Assembly: GCF_900240315.1 (NCBI RefSeq)
Contig: NZ_OEPZ01000001.1
Location: 558,001-622,000, forward strand
Direction of reading: 5' to 3'
DNA from: Dorea phocaeensis
GTDB taxonomy: Bacteria > Bacillota > Clostridia > Lachnospirales > Lachnospiraceae
DNA length: 64,000 nucleotides
Part shown: positions 43,262 through 52,442 of the stretch, piece by piece
Layout of the letters: every line of letters begins with the position of its first letter
Numbering within the stretch: position 1 is the stretch's first letter
Notes under the pieces: model-generated
The model's input: only the letters and a program-made list of their open reading frames with translations
What the model was told of the DNA's origin: nothing
Database searches by the model: none
Program-made: the position numbers and the translations under genes

Positions 43262-44185
43262 TTAAAAATTCGGTGTTCCTTCCAAATCATACGGTGTTAC
43301 CTGGTATACATAATAATTCAGCCAGTTGGTGTACAGATTATTCGCTGTCGCTCTCCACGTCAGAAGCGGCTTCTTGGTTGGATCATCGTTTTCATAATAA
43401 TTCTTCGGCACCTCAATCTCCAGACCTTTACCAAGATCTCTTTTATATTCTCCATCTAACGTAATCCGGTCATACTCAGGGTGTCCCATTACAAAAATCT
43501 TGCGCCCCTCTTCTGCCATCGCAAGAAACAGACCTGCTTCCTGTGACTCTGCAAGAACCGTCAACCTTTCCTCTGCACGGATCTGATCCATCGGAATCTC
43601 CGTATGTCTGGAATGCGGCGCCATAAATACATCGTCAAATCCTCTAACCAAAGGAATTCTTCGATTCATCACCCGATGTTCAAAGATTCCGAACATTTTA
43701 TGATCCAGCTGCACTTTATTAATTCCATAATGATAATAAATGCCCGCCTGCGCTCCCCAGCACAAATGCAGGGTAGATGTCACATGGCTTTTCGTCCACT
43801 CCATAATTTCTGTCAGTTCTTCCCAGTAATCTACCTCTTCAAACGGCATCTGCTCTACCGGTGCTCCAGTAATAATAAATCCATCAAATTTCTGATTCTT
43901 AATCTCTGAAAACTTCTGATAAAACTTATTCAGATGGCTGGTCGGCGTATTCTTAGACTGGTGACTTGACACCGTCACAAAAGAGACGTCCACCTGCAGC
44001 GGCGTATTGGATAAAGACCTGAGAATCTGAAGCTCCGTGTCTTCTTTTAATGGCATCAAATTTAAGAGACCTATTTTGATAGGTCGGATATCCTGATGCG
44101 TTGCGCGGTGTTCATCCATTACGAATATATTTTCTTTCTCTAAAATCTCCTTTACCGGAAGATCATTCTGTACACGAATTGGCAT
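43262..44185 (-). CDS. metAA: Homoserine O-acetyltransferase (MetA type)
   Basis: A 307-residue MetA-family homoserine acyltransferase, first committed step of methionine synthesis. HLCWGAQAGIYYHYGI holds the nucleophilic Cys and VMGHPEYD the catalytic His. Residue 111, in GAPVEQMPF, is Glu; in studied MetA proteins Glu at this position gives acetyl-CoA use while Gly gives succinyl-CoA, so acetyltransferase is called. It starts 3 nt after the AI-2E-type gene. No S-box or Met T-box is seen. Confidence 0.93.
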   Translation of the reverse strand: MPIRVQNDLPVKEILEKENIFVMDEHRATHQDIRPIKIGLLNLMPLKEDTELQILRSLSNTPLQVDVSFVTVSSHQSKNTPTSHLNKFYQKFSEIKNQKFDGFIITGAPVEQMPFEEVDYWEELTEIMEWTKSHVTSTLHLCWGAQAGIYYHYGINKVQLDHKMFGIFEHRVMNRRIPLVRGFDDVFMAPHSRHTEIPMDQIRAEERLTVLAESQEAGLFLAMAEEGRKIFVMGHPEYDRITLDGEYKRDLGKGLEIEVPKNYYENDDPTKKPLLTWRATANNLYTNWLNYYVYQVTPYDLEGTPNF

Positions 44186-44188
44186 ATG

Positions 44189-45544
44189 TTATTTCCCTCC
44201 TTGCTCCATTTCCTGTTCCTTTACATGGCGGTATTTTCCATTGCTGTCCACATAACTTAGGGCATCATAATTCTGCGAATCTACCGGTAGCTTCTTCTTT
44301 TCCAATCGATTGTTCATCAACATTTCCACAATATAATACAAAACTGCAAACGTCGGGACACCCATAATCATTCCTGCAAATCCGAACAAGCCTCCTCCCA
44401 GCAAAATGGCAACAATTACCCAAAATGCAGACAAGCCTGTCGAGTTTCCAAGAATCTTCGGTCCCAAAATATTTCCATCAAACTGCTGCAAAAGTAGAAT
44501 GAAAATCACAAAATAAATTCCCTTCAGCGGATCAGACAGCATAATCAGAACTGTACTTGGAATTGCACCGATATAAGGTCCGAAAAACGGAATAACATTT
44601 GTCACGCCAACGATTACACTGACCAGCATTACATACGGCATATCCAAAATACTAAGTCCAAAGAAGCAAAGAACTCCGATAATCGCAGAATCAATAAGCT
44701 TTCCGATGATAAACCCGCCAAAGATCTCATTACTCTTCGTCGTCAGATGCAGTACAAAATTCGCATGTCTTGGTGAAAACATCGCATAGATGCATTTTTT
44801 ACACTGACTGGAAAACGTCTCCTTGCTGAACAGAATATAAACCGATACAATCACACCGATCAATGCATTGAAAATCTCATTCAGAAGATTGATCACACCC
44901 TCTGTCAGATTCGTCATCAATGCATTGGTTCTGGCCAGAAGGTCAGTACGCAGCCATTCCTGCAGCATATTCGTGCCCTCTTCTAACGCTGTCTTCATCA
45001 ATTTTCCCGTCGTGGAATCGTCAATCTCAATTCCGTTTAGACTCTGAATCAAGTCATTTAACTGTCCCGGAAGGGTAAAAATCATGTTGCGGATACTGGA
45101 ATATAATTCCGGAATCAGCAGGTTGAACAGCGTAACAATCAATACCGTCATCAAAATCAGTGAAGCCAGAATCCCGATTCCCCTCGTCAGCTTCAACGCT
45201 TGTTCCGGCTTTTTCATATGCTTTTCCAACTGCGGCCGCAAATATGTATCAATCTTTTTCACCAGCGGATTCAGAAGATACGCGATCACACATCCATACA
45301 CCACCGGTTTTAACACATTAAAAACCTTGTTCAGCACTCCTGAAATATCCGTCATCCTAAGCAATGCAAAGTAGAACAGCAGACTGGCTGCAACAACCAG
45401 AAAAAATGTCATTCCTCTGCTGAACTGCTGTCTAAGCTTAGATGGTCCTCCCATTCCAAGCTTCGGTCTGCTGGCATAATATGCGCGCTCTTTCTCCGCT
45501 TCTGTCTGTGATTTTATTTCTTCTTTTTTTTCTTCCTGATTCAT
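44189..45544 (-). CDS. AI-2E/PerM family membrane transporter
   Basis: A 451-residue PerM/AI-2E family protein with about 8 membrane segments; the central GIKLIDSA-type region is seen as GGFIIGKLIDSAIIGVLCFF, and VGVTNVIPFFGPYIGAIPS is diagnostic. Family members have been linked to AI-2 export or Na+/H+ antiport, so the substrate is open. luxS is in this window but 20 kb away. The ATG at 45544 has GAGGG; a GTG at 45553 is too close to the ribosome site. Coupled to metAA. Confidence 0.88.
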   Translation of the reverse strand: MNQEEKKEEIKSQTEAEKERAYYASRPKLGMGGPSKLRQQFSRGMTFFLVVAASLLFYFALLRMTDISGVLNKVFNVLKPVVYGCVIAYLLNPLVKKIDTYLRPQLEKHMKKPEQALKLTRGIGILASLILMTVLIVTLFNLLIPELYSSIRNMIFTLPGQLNDLIQSLNGIEIDDSTTGKLMKTALEEGTNMLQEWLRTDLLARTNALMTNLTEGVINLLNEIFNALIGVIVSVYILFSKETFSSQCKKCIYAMFSPRHANFVLHLTTKSNEIFGGFIIGKLIDSAIIGVLCFFGLSILDMPYVMLVSVIVGVTNVIPFFGPYIGAIPSTVLIMLSDPLKGIYFVIFILLLQQFDGNILGPKILGNSTGLSAFWVIVAILLGGGLFGFAGMIMGVPTFAVLYYIVEMLMNNRLEKKKLPVDSQNYDALSYVDSNGKYRHVKEQEMEQGGK

Positions 45545-45628
45545 GCAATACACCCTCGTTTTCTACATATAGAACAATTATAACCTTCCGGCATATATGC
45601 GTCAAGACGCAACGAAATGGACGACACG

Positions 45629-45660
45629 AAAAAAGGAGAGACTTTTCAAATCGTCTCTCC
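45629..45660 (-). terminator. Terminator after the DUF1540 gene
   Basis: GGAGAGAC (45635-45642) and GTCTCTCC (45653-45660) followed on the minus strand by TTTTTT (45629-45634). Confidence 0.88.
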
Positions 45661-45667
45661 TTGTCCT

Positions 45668-45985
45668 TTAAGATCCACACGAAAAGGTTGCACACTCTGT
45701 CTGCTCACATTTGCAGGCGCTGCTTCCCTCTACGCTGATTTTTCCGGCATGACAGTTACAGTCTTTATTGTACATACATTCCACCGCTTTGCAGTCGATC
45801 TCACTCTTCGGAGACGCTTCACCGGTTACATTGCTGTAGGAATCGGCAGTACGTTCCTCGAAGCTGTCACAGCAAGTCTCACCGGAACGCTTTGCACCAC
45901 TTCCTCCCACTACAATCTGATCTAAATCACAATAAAAGTTTTTGTTGTGTGTACAAGTCTGTACCGTACATTTTAATTCTGGCAT
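45668..45985 (-). CDS. Tandem DUF1540 cysteine-rich protein
   Basis: A 105-residue protein made of two DUF1540 modules: CTVQTCTHNKNFYCDLDQIVV with ETCCDSF, and CKAVECMYNKDCNCHAGKI with TECATF. Each has the four-Cys pattern typical of the domain, thought to bind metal. Some relatives are spore or stress proteins, but function is not settled. CAGGAGGG precedes the start; monocistronic with its own terminator. Confidence 0.9.
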   Translation of the reverse strand: MPELKCTVQTCTHNKNFYCDLDQIVVGGSGAKRSGETCCDSFEERTADSYSNVTGEASPKSEIDCKAVECMYNKDCNCHAGKISVEGSSACKCEQTECATFSCGS

Positions 45986-46052
45986 AATAATCCCTCCTGT
46001 TACAATGATCAGTAATTATTATGCCCACTTTTTTCTGTCTTACCCGTAAAAT

Positions 46053-47978
46053 TTAATCTTCTTTGGTCACTTCTCTCTGCGTCTTTGTATCAATTTCTTC
46101 CCGAATCGCACTGATAAAATCAGCAATGCTCTTCTGTCCTTCATCTCCTGCAAAACGGCTTCTGACAGATACCAGAGAACTTTCTTCCTCTTTTGCTCCT
46201 ACTACCAGCATATATGGAATCTTCTGCATCTGAGCTTCACGAATCTTATATCCGATTTTTTCTGCTCTCTCATCAATTTCTGCACGAATTCCTACTGCTT
46301 CCAACTCTTTCAAGACCTTCTGTCCGTATTCCAAGTGTTTCTCAGAGATTGGAAGTACCTTCACCTGTACCGGTGCAAGCCATGTTGGGAACGCACCTGC
46401 AAAATGTTCAATCAAAATACCGATAAAACGTTCAATGGAACCAAATGCCACACGGTGAATCATAATCGGGCGATGTTTTTCTCCGTCTGCTCCTGTGTAT
46501 TCCAGCTCAAATCTCTGCGGCATCTGCATATCCAGCTGAATCGTTCCACACTGCCAGGTTCTTCCGATAGAGTCTTCCAGATGGAAGTCAATCTTCGGTC
46601 CATAGAATGCGCCGTCTCCTTCATTTACCACATAATCAAGTCCTAAGTCCTCCAGCGCTCCACGAAGTCCTTCGGTTGCAAGTTTCCAATCTTCATCGCT
46701 TCCCATGCTGTCTTCCGGACGTGTAGAAAGTTCAACATGATACTTAAATCCAAATAGACTGTAAACCTCATCAATCAGACGGGCAACTCCCTTGATCTCC
46801 TCACGAATCTGATCTGGCATCATAAAGATATGTGCATCATCCTGCGTAAAGCAGCGAACACGGAACAATCCATGCAGTGCTCCTGATTTCTCATGTCTGT
46901 GTACCAGACCCAGTTCTCCTGCACGAAGCGGCAGATCTTTATAGGAACGTGGTTCTGATTTATATACCAGCATTCCGCCTGGGCAGTTCATCGGTTTTAC
47001 TGCGAAATCTTCTTCATCAATTACCGTTGTATACATATTGTCTTTGTAGTGATCCCAATGTCCGGAATTCTCCCACAAGTGTCTGCTTAAGATGATCGGT
47101 GTGGAAATCTCCACATAACCGTTTCTCTTATGGAGGTCTCTCCAGTAATCGAGCAGCGTATTCTTAAGCACCATTCCCTTTGGCAGGAAGAATGGGAAGC
47201 CTGGTCCCTCATCGCACATCATAAATAAGCCAAGCTCTTTTCCTAACTTTCTGTGGTCACGCTTCTTCGCCTCTTCCAGCCTGTGCAGATACTCTTCCAG
47301 CTCCGCTTTCTTTGGATAAGAGATTCCATAGATTCTGGTCAGCATCTTATTCTTCTCATCGCCGCGCCAATAAGCACCTGCAAGGCTTGTCAATTTCACA
47401 GCCTTTACCGTCTTCGTAGACATCAGATGCGGTCCTGCACACAGGTCCGTAAACTCTCCCTGTTTATAGAAGCTGATCTCTTCTCCTTCCGGAAGATCCT
47501 CTACCAGTTCTACCTTATATGGTTCCTCATTCTCTTTGAAATATGCAATAGCTTCTTCTCTTGGCATCGTGAAACGTTCAATCGGAAGCGCTTCTTTTGC
47601 AATTTTCTTCATCTCAGCTTCAATTTTTTCCAGGTCTTCCGGCACAAATGGTGTCTCTCTATCTAAATCGTAATAGAAACCATTATCAATGGATGGTCCA
47701 ATTGCCAGCTTTGTCTCCGGATACAGGCGCTTTACTGCCTGTGCCAGAATATGGGATGTCGTATGCCAGAACGCACCCTTTCCTTCTTCTGAATCAAAAG
47801 TCAGAAGTTCCAGTTCACAGTCTTTCGTAACTTCTGTTCTCAGATCAACAATCTCCCCATCCACTTTCGCAGCTGTTGCCACTCTTGCAAGGCCTTCACT
47901 GATATCCTTTGCGATATCCAGCACGGACATGCTCTGCGCATATTCTTTGACAGATCCGTCTTTTAATGTAATTTTCAT
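46053..47978 (-). CDS. thrS: Threonyl-tRNA synthetase
   Basis: ThrRS, 641 residues: N-terminal TGS domain (MKITLKDGSVKEYAQSMSVL), editing domain with HTTSHILAQAVKRL (HxxxH zinc/editing motif), class II core with motif 2 (FRVRCFTQDDAHIF) and motif 3 region (GSIERFIGILIEHF), and a C-terminal anticodon-binding domain. AGAGAGGAAATG precedes the start. It lies 64 nt after an aldo/keto reductase that follows a Thr-type T-box, so both genes appear to share that control; no separate thrS promoter was seen. Confidence 0.96.
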   Translation of the reverse strand: MKITLKDGSVKEYAQSMSVLDIAKDISEGLARVATAAKVDGEIVDLRTEVTKDCELELLTFDSEEGKGAFWHTTSHILAQAVKRLYPETKLAIGPSIDNGFYYDLDRETPFVPEDLEKIEAEMKKIAKEALPIERFTMPREEAIAYFKENEEPYKVELVEDLPEGEEISFYKQGEFTDLCAGPHLMSTKTVKAVKLTSLAGAYWRGDEKNKMLTRIYGISYPKKAELEEYLHRLEEAKKRDHRKLGKELGLFMMCDEGPGFPFFLPKGMVLKNTLLDYWRDLHKRNGYVEISTPIILSRHLWENSGHWDHYKDNMYTTVIDEEDFAVKPMNCPGGMLVYKSEPRSYKDLPLRAGELGLVHRHEKSGALHGLFRVRCFTQDDAHIFMMPDQIREEIKGVARLIDEVYSLFGFKYHVELSTRPEDSMGSDEDWKLATEGLRGALEDLGLDYVVNEGDGAFYGPKIDFHLEDSIGRTWQCGTIQLDMQMPQRFELEYTGADGEKHRPIMIHRVAFGSIERFIGILIEHFAGAFPTWLAPVQVKVLPISEKHLEYGQKVLKELEAVGIRAEIDERAEKIGYKIREAQMQKIPYMLVVGAKEEESSLVSVRSRFAGDEGQKSIADFISAIREEIDTKTQREVTKED

Positions 47979-48042
47979 ACGTCATTTCCTCTCTTTTACT
48001 TTTGTTTTATTTTCATGGTCTTATCGACCTTTTTGAACCGTT

Positions 48043-48900
48043 TTAAACTGTTCTCTCACTGCAGCCGTCCGGGTGAAGCCGGGACCAGCCGCTCTGCGGA
48101 ATTGTGCCGATTCTGTACATATCTTCCTCGGAAATTTCAAAATCAAACACATCCTGATTCTGTTTCATCCTCTCATATGCAGAAGATTTTGGAAGCGGTA
48201 CGATGCCTCTTTGCAGCGCATAGCGAATACAGATCTGCGCCACTGACACGTGATATTTTTCTGAAAGCTTCAAAAGAACCGGATGGTCTAAAAGAGCGCT
48301 CCGACCGATCGGACTCCATGCCTGCACCAGAATGTCCCGCTCTTTGCAATACTGCACCGTCAATTCCTGGGTATACCCCGGATGAAATTCAATCTGATTC
48401 ACCATCGGTTTGATCTTGCTATGCTTCATCAGATTCTCCAGATGATAAGGAAGAAAATTGCTGACTCCGATTGCCCTTACGCGCCCCTCCTCGTACAGCT
48501 CTTCCAACCCTCTCCAAGTCTCAAGATCCAGTTTTTCCCAATCCTCATATCCATCTTCCGGAAGAGGCCAGTGAATCAGGTAGAGATCCAAATAATCCGT
48601 CTGAAGTCTTTTTAGCGATTCTTCAAATGCCTGTCTGACCTTCTCATATCCCATCTCCGTCTTCCACGCTTTGGAAGTCAGGAACAAATCCTCTCTTTTT
48701 ACTTTGGACTCCTGAATCGCTTCTGCCAAATACTCCTCGGTTCCATAAAAGGACGCTGTATCAAAATACCGATACCCGGCATCCAGCGCTGTTTTTATCA
48801 CTTCCGCGCTCTTCCCGTCCGCCGCTTTATAGGTCCCGAATCCAATACAGGGATTCTTCACCCCGTTTCTAAGTTCATATCCGTCATACATATTGTTCAT
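48043..48900 (-). CDS. Aldo/keto reductase
   Basis: A 285-residue AKR of the AKR5-like group. GFGTYKAADGKSAEVI, DTASFYGTEEYLAEAI (catalytic Asp and Tyr), LTSKAW (Lys), LYLIHWPLP (His) and GVSNFLPYHLENL are all present, so the enzyme should be active with NADPH. The ATG at 48900 has AGGAGA at 8 nt; the longer open frame to 49014 runs through the T-box and is rejected. It stands between a threonine T-box and thrS. Confidence 0.92.
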   Translation of the reverse strand: MNNMYDGYELRNGVKNPCIGFGTYKAADGKSAEVIKTALDAGYRYFDTASFYGTEEYLAEAIQESKVKREDLFLTSKAWKTEMGYEKVRQAFEESLKRLQTDYLDLYLIHWPLPEDGYEDWEKLDLETWRGLEELYEEGRVRAIGVSNFLPYHLENLMKHSKIKPMVNQIEFHPGYTQELTVQYCKERDILVQAWSPIGRSALLDHPVLLKLSEKYHVSVAQICIRYALQRGIVPLPKSSAYERMKQNQDVFDFEISEEDMYRIGTIPQSGWSRLHPDGCSERTV

Positions 48901-48915
48901 ACTGCAGTCTCCTAT

Positions 48916-49165
48916 AAATAAAAAGCCCCCTACAGCTATAGCTGTAAGGGACGAGTTCACATTTCTCGCGGTTCCACCCTGCTTGAACCGGCACACATGC
49001 CGGAACCACTTCATTTTACGATGGTAACGGAATCACCGGACTGGTTCACAGTCACTCAGAGGTGGTCTTCAGTTGGTTTCCGATTAAGAAGCTCGCAGCC
49101 CATGGCTTCCCTCTCTGCAAATCTTTCTCCAGCCTACTCTTCTCTTCAACGTGTTGCAATATATG
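48916..49165 (-). promoter_or_regulatory. Threonine T-box leader
   Basis: On the minus strand AAGAGTAGG (stem I), CTGAAGACCACC at the specifier (GAAG-ACC-A, ACC = Thr), T-box motif GCAGGGTGGAACCGCG (48967-48982) and terminator (arms 48941-48950 and 48927-48936, 10 bp) with CTTTTTATTT. Uncharged tRNA-Thr(GGU) would stabilise the antiterminator and turn on the aldo/keto reductase and thrS. Confidence 0.92.
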
Positions 49166-49170
49166 TTACT

Positions 49171-49198
49171 ATTATATCACGGAAGATCACTTTGTCAA
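49171..49198 (-). promoter_or_regulatory. Promoter of the Thr T-box operon
   Basis: TTGACA (49193-49198), 16-bp spacer, TATAAT (49171-49176): both hexamers perfect. It overlaps the 3' end of the YdcF-like gene. Confidence 0.85.
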
Positions 49199-49909
49199 CC
49201 ACATCTTCCAGATGGCAAAACATTCCCGCACCATGTAATTCACGAACAATACCGGATTACATCCTGCTGCAATCGGGCATACATTGGAATAACCTGCCGC
49301 CTTCGCATACTGAAGCGCTCGATACAAATGGAAATTATTGGACACAATCCCTACCGGGCATCCACTCTCCTTTATAAGCGCCGCTGAAAACAACAGATTT
49401 TCCTTCGTCGTTCTTGACTGATCTTCCTGGGAAATGCGCTCTTTTGCAATCCCGTTTTCCATTAAATAGGACGCCATTGCTTCCGCTTCTGAAAGATCCT
49501 CTCCTTTGCCTCTGCCTCCGGACACAATCACCAAAGTCTCCTCATTTTGAACCAGATATTCTCTCGCCCGGTCAAGTCTGCGCTTCAGGGAATCGGTAAT
49601 CCGTCTTCCCGAAACCTGAGCTCCCAGTACAATCAGATACCGACATGGTTCCTTTTCACCCCTGCGCATCCCACTGCCAATCAGAAGGCAGGTAAAAAGG
49701 ACTGTCAGGACAAAAACGAGCAAAAGAATACCAAAAATCCCCGTGCATCCAAGTCTTTCTGCCACAAAGCTTCCTAACAGCAGAAAAATCCCTGCTGCCA
49801 GCCAAAAGCTCGAAAACGTAGAGTTCCACTTACGAAGCGTACCCGCAATCAAAAAATAGTACCCCAGACACAGAACTCCTGCCGCACAGAAAATTATCTG
49901 CCACAGCAT
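49187..49909 (-). CDS. YdcF-like DUF218 membrane protein
   Basis: A 240-residue protein with four N-terminal membrane segments and a DUF218 domain: [62 protein letters not shown] and [22 protein letters not shown]218 proteins (YdcF, SanA, ElyC) affect the cell envelope; biochemistry is unknown. It overlaps the SEC-C gene by 16 nt. The 3' end overlaps the next promoter. Confidence 0.88.
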   Translation of the reverse strand: MLWQIIFCAAGVLCLGYYFLIAGTLRKWNSTFSSFWLAAGIFLLLGSFVAERLGCTGIFGILLLVFVLTVLFTCLLIGSGMRRGEKEPCRYLIVLGAQVSGRRITDSLKRRLDRAREYLVQNEETLVIVSGGRGKGEDLSEAEAMASYLMENGIAKERISQEDQSRTTKENLLFSAALIKESGCPVGIVSNNFHLYRALQYAKAAGYSNVCPIAAGCNPVLFVNYMVRECFAIWKMWLTK

Positions 49910-50400
49910 TTCTTATATTTCTTTCCGGAACCGCACGGACACGGATCATTTCTTCCGATCTTCTTCTCCTTGCGAATCGTTGTAGACTCCTTCTGCTCCT
50001 TGTACAGTCTCTTTAATTCTTCTTCAGAATAAATCTCTTTCCACTGTGGAAGTTCATACAGCCAGTCTGCCTTTGCAGCAACCATATTCTTATACAGTTT
50101 CTCCTTGTCAAATGCAAGGCTTACAACCGTATCTTCTTCCATCGTCTCAATTGGATTTTCTTCCTTCAGACTTTCATTGATTCCATCCAAAAATCCAACC
50201 ATAGTGAGAACTTCCTGTCCATATTTCTCAGCCAGTTCTTTTACAGTTCCCTTTACTTCCTCGTCCGGATTTGTCAAAAGCTTTTCATAAATTTCTTTTT
50301 CAATCTGAAAATAAGTTCCCCAGAATCTCTGAAGCTGCCCTCTGTCAGCAGTCTCATCATAAGCAATATCTCTCCACTGATCTAATAATGTACGACTCAT
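49894..50400 (-). CDS. SEC-C motif protein
   Basis: A 168-residue protein with a helical body and a C-terminal zinc-binding SEC-C motif ([20 protein letters not shown]), as at the end of SecA. The body is not recognised. SEC-C modules bind Zn and often ribosomes or SecB. AAAGGAGTA precedes the start. It is coupled to the YdcF-like gene. Confidence 0.88.
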   Translation of the reverse strand: MSRTLLDQWRDIAYDETADRGQLQRFWGTYFQIEKEIYEKLLTNPDEEVKGTVKELAEKYGQEVLTMVGFLDGINESLKEENPIETMEEDTVVSLAFDKEKLYKNMVAAKADWLYELPQWKEIYSEEELKRLYKEQKESTTIRKEKKIGRNDPCPCGSGKKYKKCCGR

Positions 50401-50426
50401 ATTCTTGTACTCCTTTGTATATTCAT

Positions 50427-50455
50427 TTGCAATTTTTCATCGCTCTTTATATAAT
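50427..50455 (+). promoter_or_regulatory. Promoter of the small membrane protein gene
   Basis: TTGCAA (50427-50432), 17-bp spacer, perfect TATAAT (50450-50455), giving a leader of about 30 nt before the start codon. Confidence 0.75.
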
Positions 50456-50493
50456 ATACTAAAGTCTTGTATAGATGTAAAGGATGATTTGTG

Positions 50494-50712
50494 ATGAAAA
50501 AATGGAAACGTATTATTGCCCTTGCGGGCGCAGTGCTTCTTGTAATCATGTATGGATGTACTCTCATCCTTGCATTAACCGACCAGTCAGAGACGATGGG
50601 GCTTTTTAAAGCATCTGTTGCCTGTACCATTATTATCCCGGTGCTTCTCTACGCCTATACACTGGTCTACCGTCTTATGCGTCACGATAAAGATGACGAT
50701 GATACGACGTAA
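50494..50712 (+). CDS. Small membrane protein, 72 residues
   Basis: A 72-residue protein with two membrane segments (IIALAGAVLLVIMYGCTLIL and ACTIIIPVLLYAYTLVY), a basic N-terminus and an acidic tail HDKDDDDTT. Unknown function. GTG 50491 and ATG 50494 are adjacent possible starts behind AAAGGA; ATG is annotated. It has a strong promoter and ends beside a terminator. It overlaps a convergent minus ORF by about 30 nt. Confidence 0.72.
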   Translation: MKKWKRIIALAGAVLLVIMYGCTLILALTDQSETMGLFKASVACTIIIPVLLYAYTLVYRLMRHDKDDDDTT

Positions 50713-50837
50713 TATTCATATGGAGTCAGACCGCTCTGCCTAGTGCGGTCTGGCTTTCTTACTTTTTTCCTTCTATTTAGGTATTCTTCCATAGAAATCA
50801 CTTCCGGTTCCGGTACAACCCATTCTCTCTTATGCAT
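50682..50837 (-). CDS. Possible small protein, 51 residues
   Basis: A minus ORF starting MHKREWVVPEPEVISMEEYL and continuing NRRKKVRKP; the rest crosses the terminator stem and overlaps the end of the small membrane gene. The ATG at 50837 has CGGAGG at 7 nt. The first 29 residues look like real coding, while the last 22 (after KPD) are doubtful as a transcript would meet the hairpin. It may be a short peptide with no complete message, so confidence is low. Confidence 0.4.
   Translation of the reverse strand: MHKREWVVPEPEVISMEEYLNRRKKVRKPDRTRQSGLTPYEYYVVSSSSLS
50727..50752 (+). terminator. Terminator after the small membrane protein gene
   Basis: CAGACCGC (50727-50734) and GCGGTCTG (50745-50752) followed by a T-rich stretch including TTTTTT. 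Confidence 0.8.
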
Positions 50838-50855
50838 ATTCATACCTCCGTTTCC

Positions 50856-51006
50856 CTATTATTTATACTCTTCTTATCTTCTCCCCAAGGCCAATCCTGC
50901 ACTCTATCATTATATGAGCACATTCTCTATTATATGCAGCGTTTGTGACCAGAATATGGCAGAAATCTAAAAGAAACATTAGGAATTCCTTAAGGCGCTT
51001 CTATGC
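50856..51006. other. Intergenic stretch without a recognised gene
   Basis: This A/T-rich stretch between the small minus ORF and the purA terminator has two TATAAT-like boxes on the minus strand (CATATAATAG and CATATAATGA) that may drive the small ORF, but no good -35. No coding or RNA gene is supported. Confidence 0.4.
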
Positions 51007-51047
51007 AAAAAACAGGAAACCCCCGCATTTTGCGCAGTCTTCCTGTT
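51007..51047 (-). terminator. Terminator after purA
   Basis: AACAGGAA (51011-51018) and TTCCTGTT (51040-51047) with an inner GC-rich pairing; T6 follows on the minus strand. Confidence 0.8.
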
Positions 51048-51067
51048 CTTTTCTTTGGTACTATTCT

Positions 51068-52342
51068 TTATCGATAAATAATATCATCCCGTCCCGGTCC
51101 ATTGGAAACCATGGTAATCGGATATCCGATTTCTTTTTCCACAAATTCAATATAATTTTTGCAGTTTTCCGGAAGTTCCTCATATGTTCTGATTCCTCGG
51201 ATATCACACTTCCAGCCTGGCAGCGTTTTGTAAACCGGTACTGCCTTTTCAAGCAGATGCGTAGGCGGAAACTCTGTTGTTACCTCTCCCTGAATCTCAT
51301 AGCCGACACATACCGGAATCTCATCCAGATATCCCAGCACATCCAGCACGGTAAATGCCACATCCGTCGTTCCCTGCATCCGGCATCCGTATTTGGAAGC
51401 CACGCAGTCAAACCAGCCCATTCTTCTTGGCCGTCCGGTTGTTGCTCCGAATTCTCCTCCATCTCCGCCGCGGCGTCTTAATTCATCCGCCTCGTCTCCA
51501 AAGATTTCACTAACGAACGCTCCCGCTCCTACTGCACTGGAGTAAGCCTTACACACCGTAATCACCTTCTTAATCTCATATGGCGGTACTCCTGCACCAA
51601 TGGCTCCAAATGCTGCCAGTGTAGAAGAAGACGTTACCATAGGATAAATTCCGTGATCCGGATCTTTCAACGTCCCTAACTGTCCCTCCAGCAGAATCTC
51701 TTTTCCCTCTTTTATCGCTTGGTGAAGGTAAAGAGCCGTATCACACACATAAGGCTCTACCATTTTTTTATATTCCTGAAGTTCCTTATAGAGGTCTTCC
51801 GGATCAAGCTCCGGTTTCTGATATAAATGTTTCAAAAGCACATTCTTCTGCTCTGCCACACGAATCACCTTTTCTTTGAGCAGTTCATCATCGAACAGCT
51901 CACTGACCTGGAACCCAATCTTCGCATACTTGTCAGAATAAAACGGTGCAATTCCAGACTTGGTGGAACCAAAGGATTTTCCTCCCAGACGTTCCTCCTC
52001 ATAGGCATCAAAATCTTTGTGATAAGACATCACGATCTGTGCGCGGTCAGATACCAGTATCTTCGGCATCGGCACCCCTCTGTCGATGATGGTCTGAATC
52101 TCGTGAAACAAAACCGGGATATCAAGTGCAACACCATTTCCGATCACACTGGTTGTGTGGTCATAAAATACTCCTGACGGCAGTGTATGCAGCGCAAACT
52201 TACCATAATCATTGATGATGGTATGACCTGCATTGGCTCCTCCTTGAAATCTTACAATAATATCCGCCTCTTTCGCGAGCATATCCGTAATCTTTCCTTT
52301 TCCTTCATCGCCCCAGTTTGCACCTACTACTGCTTTTACCAT
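51068..52342 (-). CDS. purA: Adenylosuccinate synthetase
   Basis: PurA, 424 residues, joins IMP and Asp with GTP toward AMP. GANWGDEGKGKITD is the phosphate loop with catalytic Asp, RFQGGANAGHTI follows with the catalytic His, and GRPRRMGWFD, KYGCRMQGTTDVA and the NGPGRDD tail are present. The second of two nearby ATGs (52342) is 7 nt from GGAGG and preferred to 52348. It has its own promoter and terminator. Confidence 0.96.
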   Translation of the reverse strand: MVKAVVGANWGDEGKGKITDMLAKEADIIVRFQGGANAGHTIINDYGKFALHTLPSGVFYDHTTSVIGNGVALDIPVLFHEIQTIIDRGVPMPKILVSDRAQIVMSYHKDFDAYEEERLGGKSFGSTKSGIAPFYSDKYAKIGFQVSELFDDELLKEKVIRVAEQKNVLLKHLYQKPELDPEDLYKELQEYKKMVEPYVCDTALYLHQAIKEGKEILLEGQLGTLKDPDHGIYPMVTSSSTLAAFGAIGAGVPPYEIKKVITVCKAYSSAVGAGAFVSEIFGDEADELRRRGGDGGEFGATTGRPRRMGWFDCVASKYGCRMQGTTDVAFTVLDVLGYLDEIPVCVGYEIQGEVTTEFPPTHLLEKAVPVYKTLPGWKCDIRGIRTYEELPENCKNYIEFVEKEIGYPITMVSNGPGRDDIIYR

Positions 52343-52413
52343 ATTCATTCCTCCTGAATTATGAACCTGTATCTTCCTGTTATTCTGTGCAATTCCATAA
52401 AAATTACTTAAAA

Positions 52414-52442
52414 ATTATACTATAATTCTTCTTTCGTGTAAA
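52414..52442 (-). promoter_or_regulatory. Promoter of purA
   Basis: Minus strand TTTACA (52437-52442), 17 bp, TATAAT (52414-52419). Confidence 0.7.

Noticed and set aside
44186-44188. SAM riboswitch or Met T-box ahead of metAA
   Set aside because: Only 3 nt separate metAA from the upstream gene, and no such element precedes the AI-2E-type gene.
48901-49014. Extended N-terminus of the aldo/keto reductase
   Set aside because: The extra codons run through the T-box and its terminator; ATG 48900 has the ribosome site.
50743-50970. Plus-strand 75-codon open frame after the terminator
   Set aside because: No ribosome site; it lies opposite the small minus ORF and in A/T-rich spacer.
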